NCBI GenBank assembly: GCA_021463865.1
Contig: JAJTXY010000004.1
Location: 62,001 to 126,000, forward strand
Length of the DNA: 64,000 bases
Direction of reading: 5' to 3'
DNA from: Anaerolineae bacterium
Lineage (GTDB): Bacteria; Chloroflexota; Anaerolineae; Aggregatilineales; J027
Part shown: in pieces, positions 8,446-17,301 of the stretch
Layout of the letters: every line of letters begins with the position of its first letter
How positions within the stretch are numbered: position 1 is the stretch's first letter
The notes under the pieces: model-generated
Told to the model about the DNA's origin: nothing
Seen by the model: only the letters and a program-made list of their open reading frames with translations
Databases searched by the model: none
Position numbers and translations under genes: made by a program

Positions 8446-9216
8446 CTATTGGGCCGCTTCGCCAATTGAGACAGTTACGGGGACTTCCGTCGTCTCCAAA
8501 CCGAATGAGAAGAAAGCCTTTTGCACCAACAGGAGATAAATTTGTCCACCCGTGAGGTTGACATTGAGGGTGGCACTGGTCAGGCCAGCGGTGCTATCAA
8601 GGTCGAATAGAGTGGTTGTAAAACCAAATTCGTCCTCCCCACCCTGCAAAATGAAATTGGCATACAAATCCGGGCCGGGGACTTGCGTCAGCGTGATAGC
8701 CCATGTGACATCCGTATCTGGCTTCAAAACCGATACACTGGGATAATTCAGGGTATCGTCGGAATAGATGGTCATCTGGGTCGTCGAGCCAACAGTCATC
8801 GGAGTGATTTGACTGGCGCGGAGGATATAATCCCCTATGCTTGAGCCATCTGCCCCCAAAGCGCGAGTTGCCAATATTGTGTAATCTCCATCGGCAGGTG
8901 CTTCAAAAACAATGACCGCCCCCAACCCGACAGTATCATCATCTTCAACCAGCAGTGCCCCGGAGCTATCGCTCAATTTGAGGGCCGGGTCAGCATCAAA
9001 TGTGCCCAACGCCGGATACATTTCAATCAGAACAATATCGCTTGCGGCCAAAGTAACCGTATAGGGTTGTTCATATGAATCGGCAGTCAACGTACCCTCA
9101 ACCCATTCATTTAACGGCAATGCCCCGCCCTGTGCATGGGCCACAGGTGTCCGCATGACCGCGATTCCACTTACCGCTACGACCACTATCATCAACAGTA
9201 AAGGCAACTTACGCAT
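8446..9216 (-). CDS. exported protein with PPC-like beta-sandwich domains
   Basis: A protein of 256 residues with a clear type I signal peptide (basic start, hydrophobic LLLMIVVVAVSGIAV, cleavage probably after VAHAQ, about residue 29). The mature part contains motifs seen in bacterial pre-peptidase C-terminal (PPC) domains: an N-terminal strand pattern SYEQPYTVTLAASDIVLIEM, then a DPALKLSDSSGALLVEDDD element, and GDYTILATRA. A second, similar half follows. No catalytic motif is visible, so a binding or structural role at the cell surface is likely. It ends at a strong terminator; the SH3-domain lipoprotein gene lies 53 bases upstream on the same strand. Confidence 0.7.
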   Translation of the reverse strand: MRKLPLLLMIVVVAVSGIAVMRTPVAHAQGGALPLNEWVEGTLTADSYEQPYTVTLAASDIVLIEMYPALGTFDADPALKLSDSSGALLVEDDDTVGLGAVIVFEAPADGDYTILATRALGADGSSIGDYILRASQITPMTVGSTTQMTIYSDDTLNYPSVSVLKPDTDVTWAITLTQVPGPDLYANFILQGGEDEFGFTTTLFDLDSTAGLTSATLNVNLTGGQIYLLLVQKAFFSFGLETTEVPVTVSIGEAAQ

Positions 9217-9269
9217 GATGGAATTGCTCCTCCAATAGAGCGACTGACTATGAATACCTTTTACAGAAC

Positions 9270-10052
9270 TTAAGCTGGAACAATGGGTAGACTGTTACAA
9301 TCGCCTTGTGTTTCTAACCACTGCGGATTGCTAACCACCCAGCCTTCCTGACCATTGGCACGCCGTATTTTTAGCCAAGTTCGATTTTGGCTGTCCACAT
9401 TGCGGCCACTGGCACTCAGCGGTTCATTTAAGTTGAAACTCCCCAATTTGTCGAAATTTTCGCCGGGGCCGCTGCGGATATTGAGATTGCCAATCATCAC
9501 GCGGGCGTTGCATGTGCCCACCTGCGGGGTTGGTTGGGCAGCCTGACCACTGGCGGGGTTATTGGCAATCGCCCCCTCCTCCAACACCTCTAGGCTGACG
9601 TTGGCAATTGGGCTGGCGACATTACGATAGTAGGCGACCACTTCGAGGGTATAGGTTCCAGTACGGTCTGGCAGCCACCCCAACACCACATCGGCGACGG
9701 TTGAATTGGCGGGGAGCGATTTGCTACTGCTAATGCGCCCATTCACCGACATCTGAATCCGGCTCACCGTGACGGGGTGTTCGGAATGAACAATCACATC
9801 CACCGCCTGTCCCACCGTTACCTGCTGACCATTTTGGGGCTGAATGACTTGGATGGTAGGGGGCGTATTGCTAGAAGGGTCGTTCGCCACCGCGTTCAAC
9901 GTTTGTTGGGCCGATTCAGCGGCGGCGGTAGGTTTTTCCTCACCCTCCCCTTTACGTTGCAGCGACAAACATCCCAGACTTGCCAACATCAAGCCTATCA
10001 AGACTAGTGTCGGCATCACCCATAAACTATTTTTCCGGCGGAGGGCAACCAT
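9270..10052 (-). CDS. lipoprotein with Ig-like and SH3b domains
   Basis: A 260-residue protein with a lipoprotein signal: hydrophobic VMPTLVLIGLMLAS followed by the lipobox LASLGC, with the lipidated Cys near residue 28. A low-complexity linker rich in Ala, Glu and Thr follows. Residues about 65-160 (PPTIQVIQPQNGQQVTVGQ to YTLEVVAYYR) look like a bacterial Ig-like/cadherin-type domain. The C-terminal 75 residues form an SH3b domain (LNIRSGPGENFDKLG, WLKIRRANGQEGWVVS). SH3b domains of this type generally bind cell-wall material. Its lipobox matters because it shows the organism makes lipoproteins, in contrast to the three solute-binding proteins in the window. Confidence 0.8.
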   Translation of the reverse strand: MVALRRKNSLWVMPTLVLIGLMLASLGCLSLQRKGEGEEKPTAAAESAQQTLNAVANDPSSNTPPTIQVIQPQNGQQVTVGQAVDVIVHSEHPVTVSRIQMSVNGRISSSKSLPANSTVADVVLGWLPDRTGTYTLEVVAYYRNVASPIANVSLEVLEEGAIANNPASGQAAQPTPQVGTCNARVMIGNLNIRSGPGENFDKLGSFNLNEPLSASGRNVDSQNRTWLKIRRANGQEGWVVSNPQWLETQGDCNSLPIVPA

Positions 10053-10223
10053 CCCAATGCTCCTAAAATTTCCAACATCAATAAGGTCTAAGGGGGATTA
10101 TAGGGTTTTGGTCAAAAATCGCCAACGGACTGCCGAGATATCCACCGATGTTTGGGAGGGCAGGGTTTTTATATTTGGGGGTATGATGGAATATGGATTA
10201 GGAGTGTATGGAAGCAATAAATT

Positions 10224-10532
10224 ATGGGTTTTCTTGGTCGTGATCCTAAAACAGTAGATTGGCACAAACGTGGTCAGCCTGAATCTATCAAGAGTAAAAT
10301 GGCTTACATTCGACGTCTTTGTGGGGGTGTAATAATTATGGGGTTACTTCCACTTGGCCTAGGAATTTACGCTAAAGAGGTGGCTTTTATCGCAATGGGG
10401 CTTGTAATGAGTGGAGGGGCACTTACCATTCTAATCCAATGGGAACTCATCAAAAAAGACTATGCCAAGAACTATAAAAAGAACCTCCGGCAGTGGAAAA
10501 AAACGAGAAAATTCGATAGGAGGAGAAATTAA
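10224..10532 (+). CDS. small membrane protein
   Basis: A 102-residue protein with two predicted membrane segments (about residues 33-50 and 53-72) flanked by strongly basic ends; the last 30 residues carry many Lys and Arg. I do not recognise a family. The ribosome binding site before ATG 10224 is weak. It stands alone, converging with the epimerase gene, and its frame is the only substantial open one in this segment. Confidence 0.55.
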   Translation: MGFLGRDPKTVDWHKRGQPESIKSKMAYIRRLCGGVIIMGLLPLGLGIYAKEVAFIAMGLVMSGGALTILIQWELIKKDYAKNYKKNLRQWKKTRKFDRRRN

Positions 10533-10577
10533 TCTAAAAAGGCGACCATTTGATTAAGCCGCCCTTTGTTAATTCGC

Positions 10578-11579
10578 TTATTCCAGCCAGACCCCCGGCA
10601 TATTCTTGGGGACTTCAATGGCTTTGAAGGTTGGGGTTTTGCGTGCGCCATGCGATTGCACCCACGGCCACATGCGGTCTAGCCCAGCCGCCAATGGGGT
10701 TTCATAATCCAGCGGCAAATCAAACGCCTCACGCACTTTGCGATGGATAGCATAGGCATGAACCACTTCATGTCGGGCAGGCAGGTAACGCACTTCGGGT
10801 TGTACACCCATCACACGGCCCACTTCTTTGACCAGTTGATTTACGGTGACCGGGGTATCCGCACCCAGATTAAAAATCTCGTTACGGGCATCGGGGTTCA
10901 CAGGCGCATGAGCCAAAACAGGCGCAACGTCACCAATATAGGTAAAACCACGACTCTGCTCCCCATCCCCAAACACGGTGACAGGCTTCTCCTGCATAAT
11001 CTGGTTCATGAATATGCCGATCACGTTGCGATAGCGATCCGCGATATTTTGCCGTTCGCCATAGACGTTGTGGGGGCGGAAGATGGTATAGGGTAGGCCA
11101 AACATCTCATAGGCCAAGCGCAAATCCTGTTCTACCGCTGCTTTCGCTACGCCATAGGGATCTTCAGGAGAAGGCTTCATATCCTCGGTCATGGGGGGTG
11201 GTGCACTGCCATACACCGCAATAGAGGAGGTAAAAACAAAATGCTCCGCGCCATAATTGACGGCAGCATTTAGCAAATTCACGCTGCCAATCAGGTTATT
11301 GGTGTAATTGAAGCGCCGAATAAAATGGCTGAGGCCCTCCGCCGCATATGCCGCCAGATGGTAGACATATTTGGGGCGGTGTTCGGCAAAAATCTTGTTA
11401 ATCAGGTCGTGGTCTACGATGCTGCCTTGAATGAAAGTGGCATTGGAATTGACATTATCTTGATAGCCGCCGCTTAGGTCGTCCATCGCCAAGACGTGAA
11501 AGCCCATCTTGACCAGTTCATCTACGAGATGCGAACCGATAAACCCGGCAGCACCCGTTACAATTACGGTGTCTGACAT
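10578..11579 (-). CDS. NAD-dependent sugar-nucleotide epimerase/dehydratase (extended SDR)
   Basis: A 333-residue protein of the extended short-chain dehydrogenase family. It has the NAD-binding TGAAGFIGSH (residues 8-17), the catalytic Ser/Thr region FTSSIAVYGS (116-125), YGVAK (Tyr142, Lys146), RPHNVYG and RGFTYIGDV. These match UDP-glucose 4-epimerase/GalE-like and related nucleotide-sugar epimerases. I chose the ATG at 11579 because GAGG sits six bases upstream; the ATG two codons earlier is too close to it. Role: interconversion of a UDP- or other nucleotide-sugar for envelope polysaccharides or galactose use. The exact substrate is not determined by sequence alone, and no pathway neighbours are adjacent. 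Confidence 0.85.
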   Translation of the reverse strand: MSDTVIVTGAAGFIGSHLVDELVKMGFHVLAMDDLSGGYQDNVNSNATFIQGSIVDHDLINKIFAEHRPKYVYHLAAYAAEGLSHFIRRFNYTNNLIGSVNLLNAAVNYGAEHFVFTSSIAVYGSAPPPMTEDMKPSPEDPYGVAKAAVEQDLRLAYEMFGLPYTIFRPHNVYGERQNIADRYRNVIGIFMNQIMQEKPVTVFGDGEQSRGFTYIGDVAPVLAHAPVNPDARNEIFNLGADTPVTVNQLVKEVGRVMGVQPEVRYLPARHEVVHAYAIHRKVREAFDLPLDYETPLAAGLDRMWPWVQSHGARKTPTFKAIEVPKNMPGVWLE

Positions 11580-11670
11580 AGACATCCTCGCTCAAAATCG
11601 AAATGTTGAATTAACGCCGCGCTAGATTACACAAATGTGCGGCAGGTGACAAGGGCTACTCAAACCAAAA

Positions 11671-12039
11671 CTAATCCTCGGTTGGATTTGCAGGGCGAAT
11701 ACGTACATAGCCGGGTTCAGCGGTAACAATTGATCCGGCCTGCAATTCTTGGCTATATAACTCAATGACTTGAATACACGTTGGGCCTTGTTGGGCTACT
11801 CGTAAATTGACCAGTCTGATAAGACCAGAATGAGGCAGTCCTTGCCGAACAGTAAGTTCTCCAAAATCCTTATCAATTGTCACGACAACACGATTTTCAT
11901 CAAATGCAAGATTGAGGATTTCGTCGTCGCCGGGATCTTTGGGCCAATAGTCGGGCGCATAGAGCACCTCATGACCCGCTTCAGTTAGTTCATTAACGGC
12001 CTGACGTGAGACACACGAATCGAGCAGCAACTTCATCAT
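11671..12039 (-). CDS. DUF5615 PIN-like protein, putative toxin
   Basis: A 122-residue protein that begins MMKLLLDSCVS and continues with VNELTEAGHEVLYAPDYWPKDPGDDEILNLA and VVTIDKDFGEL. These are the acidic-residue motifs of the DUF5615 PIN-like family (mut7-C-like), which retains the PIN nuclease fold. Start and stop of the upstream DUF433 gene overlap by four bases (ATGA), so the two are translationally coupled. DUF433/DUF5615 pairs are predicted type II toxin-antitoxin modules. The usual PIN acidic residues are present as Asp7, a central Asp pair in PGDDEI and Asp in TIDKDFGE. Function remains predicted. Confidence 0.75.
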   Translation of the reverse strand: MMKLLLDSCVSRQAVNELTEAGHEVLYAPDYWPKDPGDDEILNLAFDENRVVVTIDKDFGELTVRQGLPHSGLIRLVNLRVAQQGPTCIQVIELYSQELQAGSIVTAEPGYVRIRPANPTED

Positions 12040-12296
12040 TTAGCCCGAAGTGTGAGAGGCTCAATCCGCTCATGAGCGACAAGGCGACGGGCATAAACTA
12101 GGCAGGCCTGCAAATCTTCCAATTCAAGCCAATCATAGACTTGCATAATGCTCTCAAAGGTGTCCCCAGCCGCTAACATCCCAAGAACATGTTCGACGGC
12201 CAATCGGTGGTCACGAACAATGGGCTTTCCGCCAAAGATTTTCGGGTCTACTGTAATTCTCTCAAGTAGCTGCTTCTCGTCCAATTGAACCTCCAA
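12036..12296 (-). CDS. DUF433 protein, putative antitoxin
   Basis: An 86-residue protein with the DUF433 signature: ERITVDPKIFGGKPIVRDHRLAVEHVL followed by LAAGDTFESIMQVY and the helical LELEDLQACLVYARRL. DUF433 proteins have a winged or ribbon HTH-like fold and occur directly upstream of DUF5615 PIN-like genes. The four-base overlap with the next gene indicates translational coupling, as expected of an antitoxin-toxin operon in which the antitoxin may autoregulate. Confidence 0.8.
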   Translation of the reverse strand: MEVQLDEKQLLERITVDPKIFGGKPIVRDHRLAVEHVLGMLAAGDTFESIMQVYDWLELEDLQACLVYARRLVAHERIEPLTLRAK

Positions 12297-12324
12297 TACC
12301 CACTATATTGCCATTATACCTTAC

Positions 12325-13173
12325 CTACCCATCCAGCGGCCTGTCGTCCTCATTGAGTGCCGCCAGTTCTTCCGGCAAAATCCGCACTTCCCGCGCCACC
12401 GCCCGCGCAAAAATCAGAAAACCGGAATGGCCGATCATCTCGTCATTCGGGCGCACCCGGTCGGGAATGGTGATCCAAGGGCGCATGATTAATTCCTCGG
12501 CTTGCAGCAGATACCACGCGCCATGATAAAGTTCACGCAGCACCGTCACCATTTGATTGACCGTCGGCACAAACACACCCAAAAATCCGCCGCCCCGCAA
12601 GACTTCCCGCGCCTGCCCCAAAAATGCTTCGGGGTTATGCAGGTCAAGGAATACGGCGTGGACATCGGTTTGCTCAAACCCTTCGGTGATGTCTTTTTCG
12701 ATAAATGTCACCCGATGGTCGAGGCCCAACATGCGTAGATTTTTGATGGCCCGGTCAAGGTGTTTGGATTTGCGCTCATAGCTGTACACATGGCCCGATT
12801 CGCCGATCATCAAAGCCAAGACACTGGTGAGTGCGCCGCTGCCAGCCCCGGCCTCAATCACGTGCATTCCTTCGCGCAGGCCCAATTTCAGAGCGATATA
12901 GCCGAGGTCTTTGGGATAGATAATCTGCGTTTCGCGCTTGAGTTCGTTAATCACATCATCCAAACTCGGCGGCAAAATATACATGCCCATGCCTGTGTTG
13001 GTGCGGGCCTGAGTGCCATAGGGCAGGCCGATAATATCATCGAGCAGAATCTGGCCTAGATGGGTCTGTAATTTTTCACCCGTGCGGATGGTACGCAAAA
13101 AAACACGGCGATCTTTACCTACAAACATCACCGTGTCGCCGTATTGAACGTAAGGAGTATTGGGAAGGCTCAC
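12325..13173 (-). CDS. trmI: tRNA (adenine-58-N1)-methyltransferase TrmI
   Basis: A 282-residue class I SAM-dependent methyltransferase of the TrmI family. An N-terminal beta-barrel domain (about 1-70) precedes the family motif IYPKDLGYI (85-93), the SAM loop VIEAGAGSGALT (105-116), the acidic motif II in VYSYERK, the motif DLHNPEAFLG (catalytic-site Asp) and the C-terminal VRPNDEMIGHSGFLIFA, which matches the conserved HTGFL region. The enzyme makes m1A58 in the T-loop of tRNAs and stabilises them; it is widespread in archaea and in thermophilic bacteria, Actinobacteria and Chloroflexi. It follows a 123-codon hypothetical gene after 11 bases and is probably in the murE transcript. Confidence 0.9.
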   Translation of the reverse strand: MSLPNTPYVQYGDTVMFVGKDRRVFLRTIRTGEKLQTHLGQILLDDIIGLPYGTQARTNTGMGMYILPPSLDDVINELKRETQIIYPKDLGYIALKLGLREGMHVIEAGAGSGALTSVLALMIGESGHVYSYERKSKHLDRAIKNLRMLGLDHRVTFIEKDITEGFEQTDVHAVFLDLHNPEAFLGQAREVLRGGGFLGVFVPTVNQMVTVLRELYHGAWYLLQAEELIMRPWITIPDRVRPNDEMIGHSGFLIFARAVAREVRILPEELAALNEDDRPLDG

Positions 13174-13184
13174 ATAAATTCCAG

Positions 13185-13556
13185 TTAGGGATTCACTAAA
13201 TAAATGGTCTCGGTGCCAAGCAGGCTATAAACGACACGCCGTAAAAACGAATCATCCCAAGCAAGTTTTTCGCCAATTTGACGGATGGTACGCTGTTCAT
13301 CCACCTGCCAGATAAAAGCCCACTGCTCTGGCGAAAGGGTGTCTTCGGCATTAAAACGGTCTGCTTCACTATTGGAAAACACCACCACCATATCCAGATT
13401 GGGCACAAAATTAGCGGCGAATTGATCGGCATGACTTTGCAGCATCTCCTTAGCGGTTTGGGCGTTGCGGAAATCTGCCGAATTCGGCTTGTTTTGAAAA
13501 CTACGAATGATACGGTCAAAAGCGCGTTCGGTACGATTATAATCTGTTGGTTTCAT
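13185..13556 (-). CDS. small hypothetical protein with winged-helix-like C-terminus
   Basis: A 123-residue protein from ATG 13556; AAGGA lies 12 bases upstream, and a TTG four codons earlier abuts that site. The first half is helical and hydrophilic. The second half (WQVDEQRTIRQIGEKLAWDDSFLRRVVYSLL) resembles the C-terminal winged-helix segment found in DUF4388-type proteins, but the match is only by eye. It sits between murE (94 bases) and trmI (11 bases), on the same strand, so it is likely part of that operon. No function can be assigned. Confidence 0.6.
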   Translation of the reverse strand: MKPTDYNRTERAFDRIIRSFQNKPNSADFRNAQTAKEMLQSHADQFAANFVPNLDMVVVFSNSEADRFNAEDTLSPEQWAFIWQVDEQRTIRQIGEKLAWDDSFLRRVVYSLLGTETIYLVNP

Positions 13557-13650
13557 AGAACGCCGCAATCCTTGATAAAACTCAGATAAAGATGTTTTTA
13601 TCTTACCGCAGTTATCAAGGCATAGTCAAAACCACAAACCGCATCAAAAC

Positions 13651-15267
13651 CTATTCATCACGCAGCCATAACTCGCGGGTATCATAGGGGTCAGATGCGC
13701 TAGGCAGAGTCAATAGTGCCTGACCATGCAGCGCCGAACGCAGAGCCTCGCGGTCATCCCACGCATGTTCAATTTTGCCAAAACACATACTTTGTTCATG
13801 CCCTTTGCCACACGCCAATACCACATCGCCCGCTTTTGCCATCTGGCAGGCCAGCAAAATCGCCCGTCCGCGATCCGGCTCAATAAAGAGGGTTTCGCCA
13901 TCCACTGCGCCTTTGCTACGAGCGCCCTCCGCCATTTCCGCCAAAATGCCCAAAAGGGATTCGGTGCGGGGGTCTTCGGCGGTTAGGATAGAAATGTCAG
14001 CATGTTCTCCGGCGATTTCGGCCATGAGACGACGTTTTTCACGGTCACGTAGACCCGCACTACCAAAGACTACAATCACCCTACCCCCCTCAGGTAAAAT
14101 CAAACGGGCCGTTTCGAGCGTTTTTAAGAGGGCGTTTGGTGTGTGGGCAAAATCCACAAAGGCATTAAAAGCCTGCCCCTCATCAATCCGTTCCATGCGA
14201 CCCGGAATCAACGGCAAATCGGCGATGCCCTGCGGGATGGCGTTAATCATGCGCTGCTGATGGGTGAGTTGGGGCATGGCGGAAATCGCGGCGATGATTC
14301 CAGCCAATGCGTTCGACACATTGTAGGCCCCTAACATCGGGAGGCGCACTGCAATATCGCCCGCATTGCCCCGCAGCATAAATGAGGTGTGGGTCGGGGT
14401 ATAGTGAATCCGGTCAGCATAAAAGTCGGCATCTGTGTCGGTCAGACTGTAGAGCAACATATAATCCGCCCCAATGCTGGATTCCGCAAAATCTGGTGCA
14501 GATGGATCATCAGCATTAATTACGGCGATTTTCGGCTGTTGGCCTTTACGATAGGAATTTTTCATCAAGGTAAACAATTTGCGCTTGGCATCCCGATAGT
14601 TTTCCCAACTGCCATGCCAATCGAGATGTTCATGGGTCACATTGGTCATGATTGCCACATCTATATCCACGCCATTGATGCGCCCTTGATCTATGCCGAA
14701 TGACGTAGTCTCCAAAACGCAATGGGTCACGCCCGCTTCGACCATTTGACGTAGGTAATGCTGGACTTCATGGGCTGGGGGAGTCGTCACATGTAAGCCA
14801 GTTGGGATTTCGGTAGCGCCGATGACCGCGCTGACCGTCGAAATTAGGCCGACCTTAACACCAGCCGCTTTGAGAATGTGATAGGCAATGGTTGAGGTCG
14901 TGGTTTTGCCATCCGTCCCCGTAATTGCTATGACGACTAAACGCCGCGATGGGAAGCCCTCATAGGCCGCCGCTAGATAGCCAAAGGCTTGATAGCCATC
15001 CGCGACCTGTGCATAGGGTATGCCCTGTAGATCGGCCTGTACCTGATCTATAGGCAGTTCCCCCACAATCGCTGCCGCACCATTGGCAACCGCCTGTGTG
15101 ATATAGTGATGGCCGTCGGTGCTGCGGCCTTTGCGTGCGACAAACACTCCGCCGGGTTTCACTTCGCGGGCGTTTTCCGTGACGGGAGCCGCAATGGTGG
15201 GATTGTCAGCAGAGACAGAAAATTCAAATGGCAATGCACTTAACAAATCTGAAAATGTACGGGACAT
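13651..15267 (-). CDS. murE: UDP-N-acetylmuramyl-tripeptide synthetase MurE
   Basis: A Mur ligase of 538 residues that adds the third amino acid to UDP-MurNAc-L-Ala-D-Glu in the cytoplasm. I use ATG 15267 (MSRTFSDLL), preceded by GATGAGG; the open frame extends 48 codons further but that part is not Mur-like. Visible: the UMT-type N-domain (about 20-105), ATP loop ITGTDGKTTT (115-124), the Mur motif TNVTHEHLDWHGSWENY (208-224) with the Lys of DAKRKLF, NADDP, PGRMERI and FVDFAHTPNAL. At the specificity loop it reads EDPRTE (431-436) where mDAP enzymes have DNPR, so the amino acid added (mDAP, ornithine or lysine) is not settled. It is head of a probable murE-hypothetical-trmI transcript and divergent from the kinase cluster. 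Confidence 0.93.
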   Translation of the reverse strand: MSRTFSDLLSALPFEFSVSADNPTIAAPVTENAREVKPGGVFVARKGRSTDGHHYITQAVANGAAAIVGELPIDQVQADLQGIPYAQVADGYQAFGYLAAAYEGFPSRRLVVIAITGTDGKTTTSTIAYHILKAAGVKVGLISTVSAVIGATEIPTGLHVTTPPAHEVQHYLRQMVEAGVTHCVLETTSFGIDQGRINGVDIDVAIMTNVTHEHLDWHGSWENYRDAKRKLFTLMKNSYRKGQQPKIAVINADDPSAPDFAESSIGADYMLLYSLTDTDADFYADRIHYTPTHTSFMLRGNAGDIAVRLPMLGAYNVSNALAGIIAAISAMPQLTHQQRMINAIPQGIADLPLIPGRMERIDEGQAFNAFVDFAHTPNALLKTLETARLILPEGGRVIVVFGSAGLRDREKRRLMAEIAGEHADISILTAEDPRTESLLGILAEMAEGARSKGAVDGETLFIEPDRGRAILLACQMAKAGDVVLACGKGHEQSMCFGKIEHAWDDREALRSALHGQALLTLPSASDPYDTRELWLRDE

Positions 15268-15444
15268 CTCAACCTCATCCGATGCAAAAGAAAGCGGCGG
15301 GAATTGTAACGACGATGATGATTGGAAGCAATAAAAGTAGACGGCAAAAAACAAAGCAAGTACAATTTGAATATTGTCCTTGTCATCGTTCATCCCATCA
15401 CGAAAAAACATTTTCTCTCCGAGAGGCCAGACTTAGATTAAACT

Positions 15445-17301
15445 ATGTCTCCAAACGTTGTAACACTCTATGGTCTGCTGAGTAATGCGCTTGCGGCCAT
15501 ATTGGGGTTGTCGGTGATGTTTATCGCCTTGTGGCAAAACGCCCGTGCCCGCCTCAACCAATATCTAGCAATCAGCATGGGCATGTTAGCAGGCTGGGCA
15601 TTTTTTACTTCGTTAACGTATGTGGGGCAATTTTTGGAACTGGAGGGGCAAGACCTCGTTCACATCACCACCAGTTTTTATATGCTCGCCATTGCGGGGT
15701 TGTTTTTTTTCATTACGGAATTTGAAAGCGAAAATCGGCGGCGGTTATTCGAGGGGCGGATACTGGCAATCTTCTGGCTCGTAGTCATTTTAGGGACGAC
15801 ATGGGGCAATGAGTTTTGGCAAGATGCCATAGCCGGAAATCACGGGGAATATCGTTTTCAACCGACCACTTGGGGTATCGCCCTATGGGTGTTGGCGACC
15901 CCCTCATTAGCGTTTGTAGCCTTTGTGCGCGACCCACAACCCAAAGATGCCTTTTCACCGATCCGTCGGGCTATGGTGCCCATTGTGATTGGCAGCGGGT
16001 TTTCAGTATTAAATCTTCCATTGGGTGAGCTTATCGAAATCACTTTGGTTCAAATCAGCACGGTCTGGATTGCCCGGTTGATTTTGAATGACCAGCTATT
16101 TAACCCACTCGTCCAGCTGTATAACCAGCTTGCCAGCAAAAATGCACAACTGGAAGAAGCGACCCGCCGCAAAAGCGAATTTCTTGCCAATATGAGTCAT
16201 GAACTCCGCACCCCACTCAACAGTATTATTGGCTATACGGAGTTGGTGACAGGCGGAACTTATGGCCCGCTTAACAAAGTCCAAACGGATCGCATTGATA
16301 AGGTCAACCAGAATGGCAAACGGCTGTTGGCTTTGATTAACAATGTGCTGGATTTGAGCAAAATAGATGCAGGCCGGTTGGACATTTTCCCAACACGGGT
16401 CTCACCCACCTTATTGATTGATGAAATTATGAATACCCTGCAACCCCTTGCCGATCAAAAGGGCCTACATATATCGCGGGGCTATTATGGCCTGCCAGCG
16501 ATTTTTGTAGACGAAATCCGTGCCCGCCAAATCATCCTCAATGTCATTGCTAACGCCATCAAATTTACACCAGCCGGGGGAGTCACCATCGGGGGGTATC
16601 TGGATGCGACCCGCAATCAGGTGGTCGTTAGTGTACGCGATACAGGGATCGGGATTCAACCCACCGATGCCGAAAAAATCTTTAAGGCTTTTGAGTATTG
16701 GAAATCCCCCCAAGAAAATGAAGGTACAGGTCTTGGCTTGGCGGTAGCGCGACGTTTGGTCGAACTGCATGGAGGTCGTTTGTGGTTTGAAAGCACCCCC
16801 CAACGTGGCAGCACCTTTTTTATTGCCTTTCCAGCGGCGGTTGAACGCGATGAACAAAACAAAATCCAGCAAATCATCGCGCAAAATACCATCTTGGTAG
16901 ATGGGCGGCGGCCTTTGGTGCTAGCAATTGATGATGACCCCGAATCTATTGAGGTCATTCAAGGTTATTTGAGTCGAGACGGATTTCAAGTCTATGCGGC
17001 TTTTTCGGGTCGAGAGGGCCTGCTGCGGGCACGTGAACTAAATCCTTCGGTCATCGTGCTCGATATTTTTATGCCGGGAATGGACGGTTGGGGTGTTTTG
17101 GAGACGCTAAAATCCGACCCTGACCTCAAAAACATCCCAGTGATTATCCTCAGCATGGCCGAACACGGCGGCATCGCCAAAGATTTGGGCGCGTTTGCAT
17201 CGTTGAGCAAACCCGTCAGTCGTCGAACTTTAGTGAGTGTCGTGCAGTCGGCCTCTTTACAAGGGGCACAAGCCTCTTCCCCTCTGTTGCAGGAGGCTTA
17301 A
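15445..17301 (+). CDS. hybrid sensor histidine kinase, membrane type (paralogue 1)
   Basis: A 618-residue hybrid kinase. Residues 1-215 hold about seven membrane segments with no large external loop, an N-terminal sensor like the 7TM/histidine-kinase N-terminal modules. Then come HisKA with His252 in NMSHELRTPLN, HATPase_c with the N box (ANAIKF), DTGIGI and GTGLGLAV, and a C-terminal receiver (residues 488-605) with DDD at 496-498, phosphoacceptor Asp540 (VLDIFMPG) and Lys in LSKPV. It phosphorylates itself and its own receiver; no HPt domain is in the window. Its stop overlaps the ATG of the next kinase by one base (TAATG), so the two are co-translated. Ribosome binding site weak. Confidence 0.9.
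   Translation: MSPNVVTLYGLLSNALAAILGLSVMFIALWQNARARLNQYLAISMGMLAGWAFFTSLTYVGQFLELEGQDLVHITTSFYMLAIAGLFFFITEFESENRRRLFEGRILAIFWLVVILGTTWGNEFWQDAIAGNHGEYRFQPTTWGIALWVLATPSLAFVAFVRDPQPKDAFSPIRRAMVPIVIGSGFSVLNLPLGELIEITLVQISTVWIARLILNDQLFNPLVQLYNQLASKNAQLEEATRRKSEFLANMSHELRTPLNSIIGYTELVTGGTYGPLNKVQTDRIDKVNQNGKRLLALINNVLDLSKIDAGRLDIFPTRVSPTLLIDEIMNTLQPLADQKGLHISRGYYGLPAIFVDEIRARQIILNVIANAIKFTPAGGVTIGGYLDATRNQVVVSVRDTGIGIQPTDAEKIFKAFEYWKSPQENEGTGLGLAVARRLVELHGGRLWFESTPQRGSTFFIAFPAAVERDEQNKIQQIIAQNTILVDGRRPLVLAIDDDPESIEVIQGYLSRDGFQVYAAFSGREGLLRARELNPSVIVLDIFMPGMDGWGVLETLKSDPDLKNIPVIILSMAEHGGIAKDLGAFASLSKPVSRRTLVSVVQSASLQGAQASSPLLQEA

Noticed and set aside
13651-15411. 48-residue N-terminal extension of MurE (FLALFFAVYFY-like hydrophobic stretch) as a membrane anchor
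   Set aside because: The ATG at 15267 has a good ribosome binding site and matches the usual MurE start; the upstream open frame looks like chance reading through the divergent promoter region.
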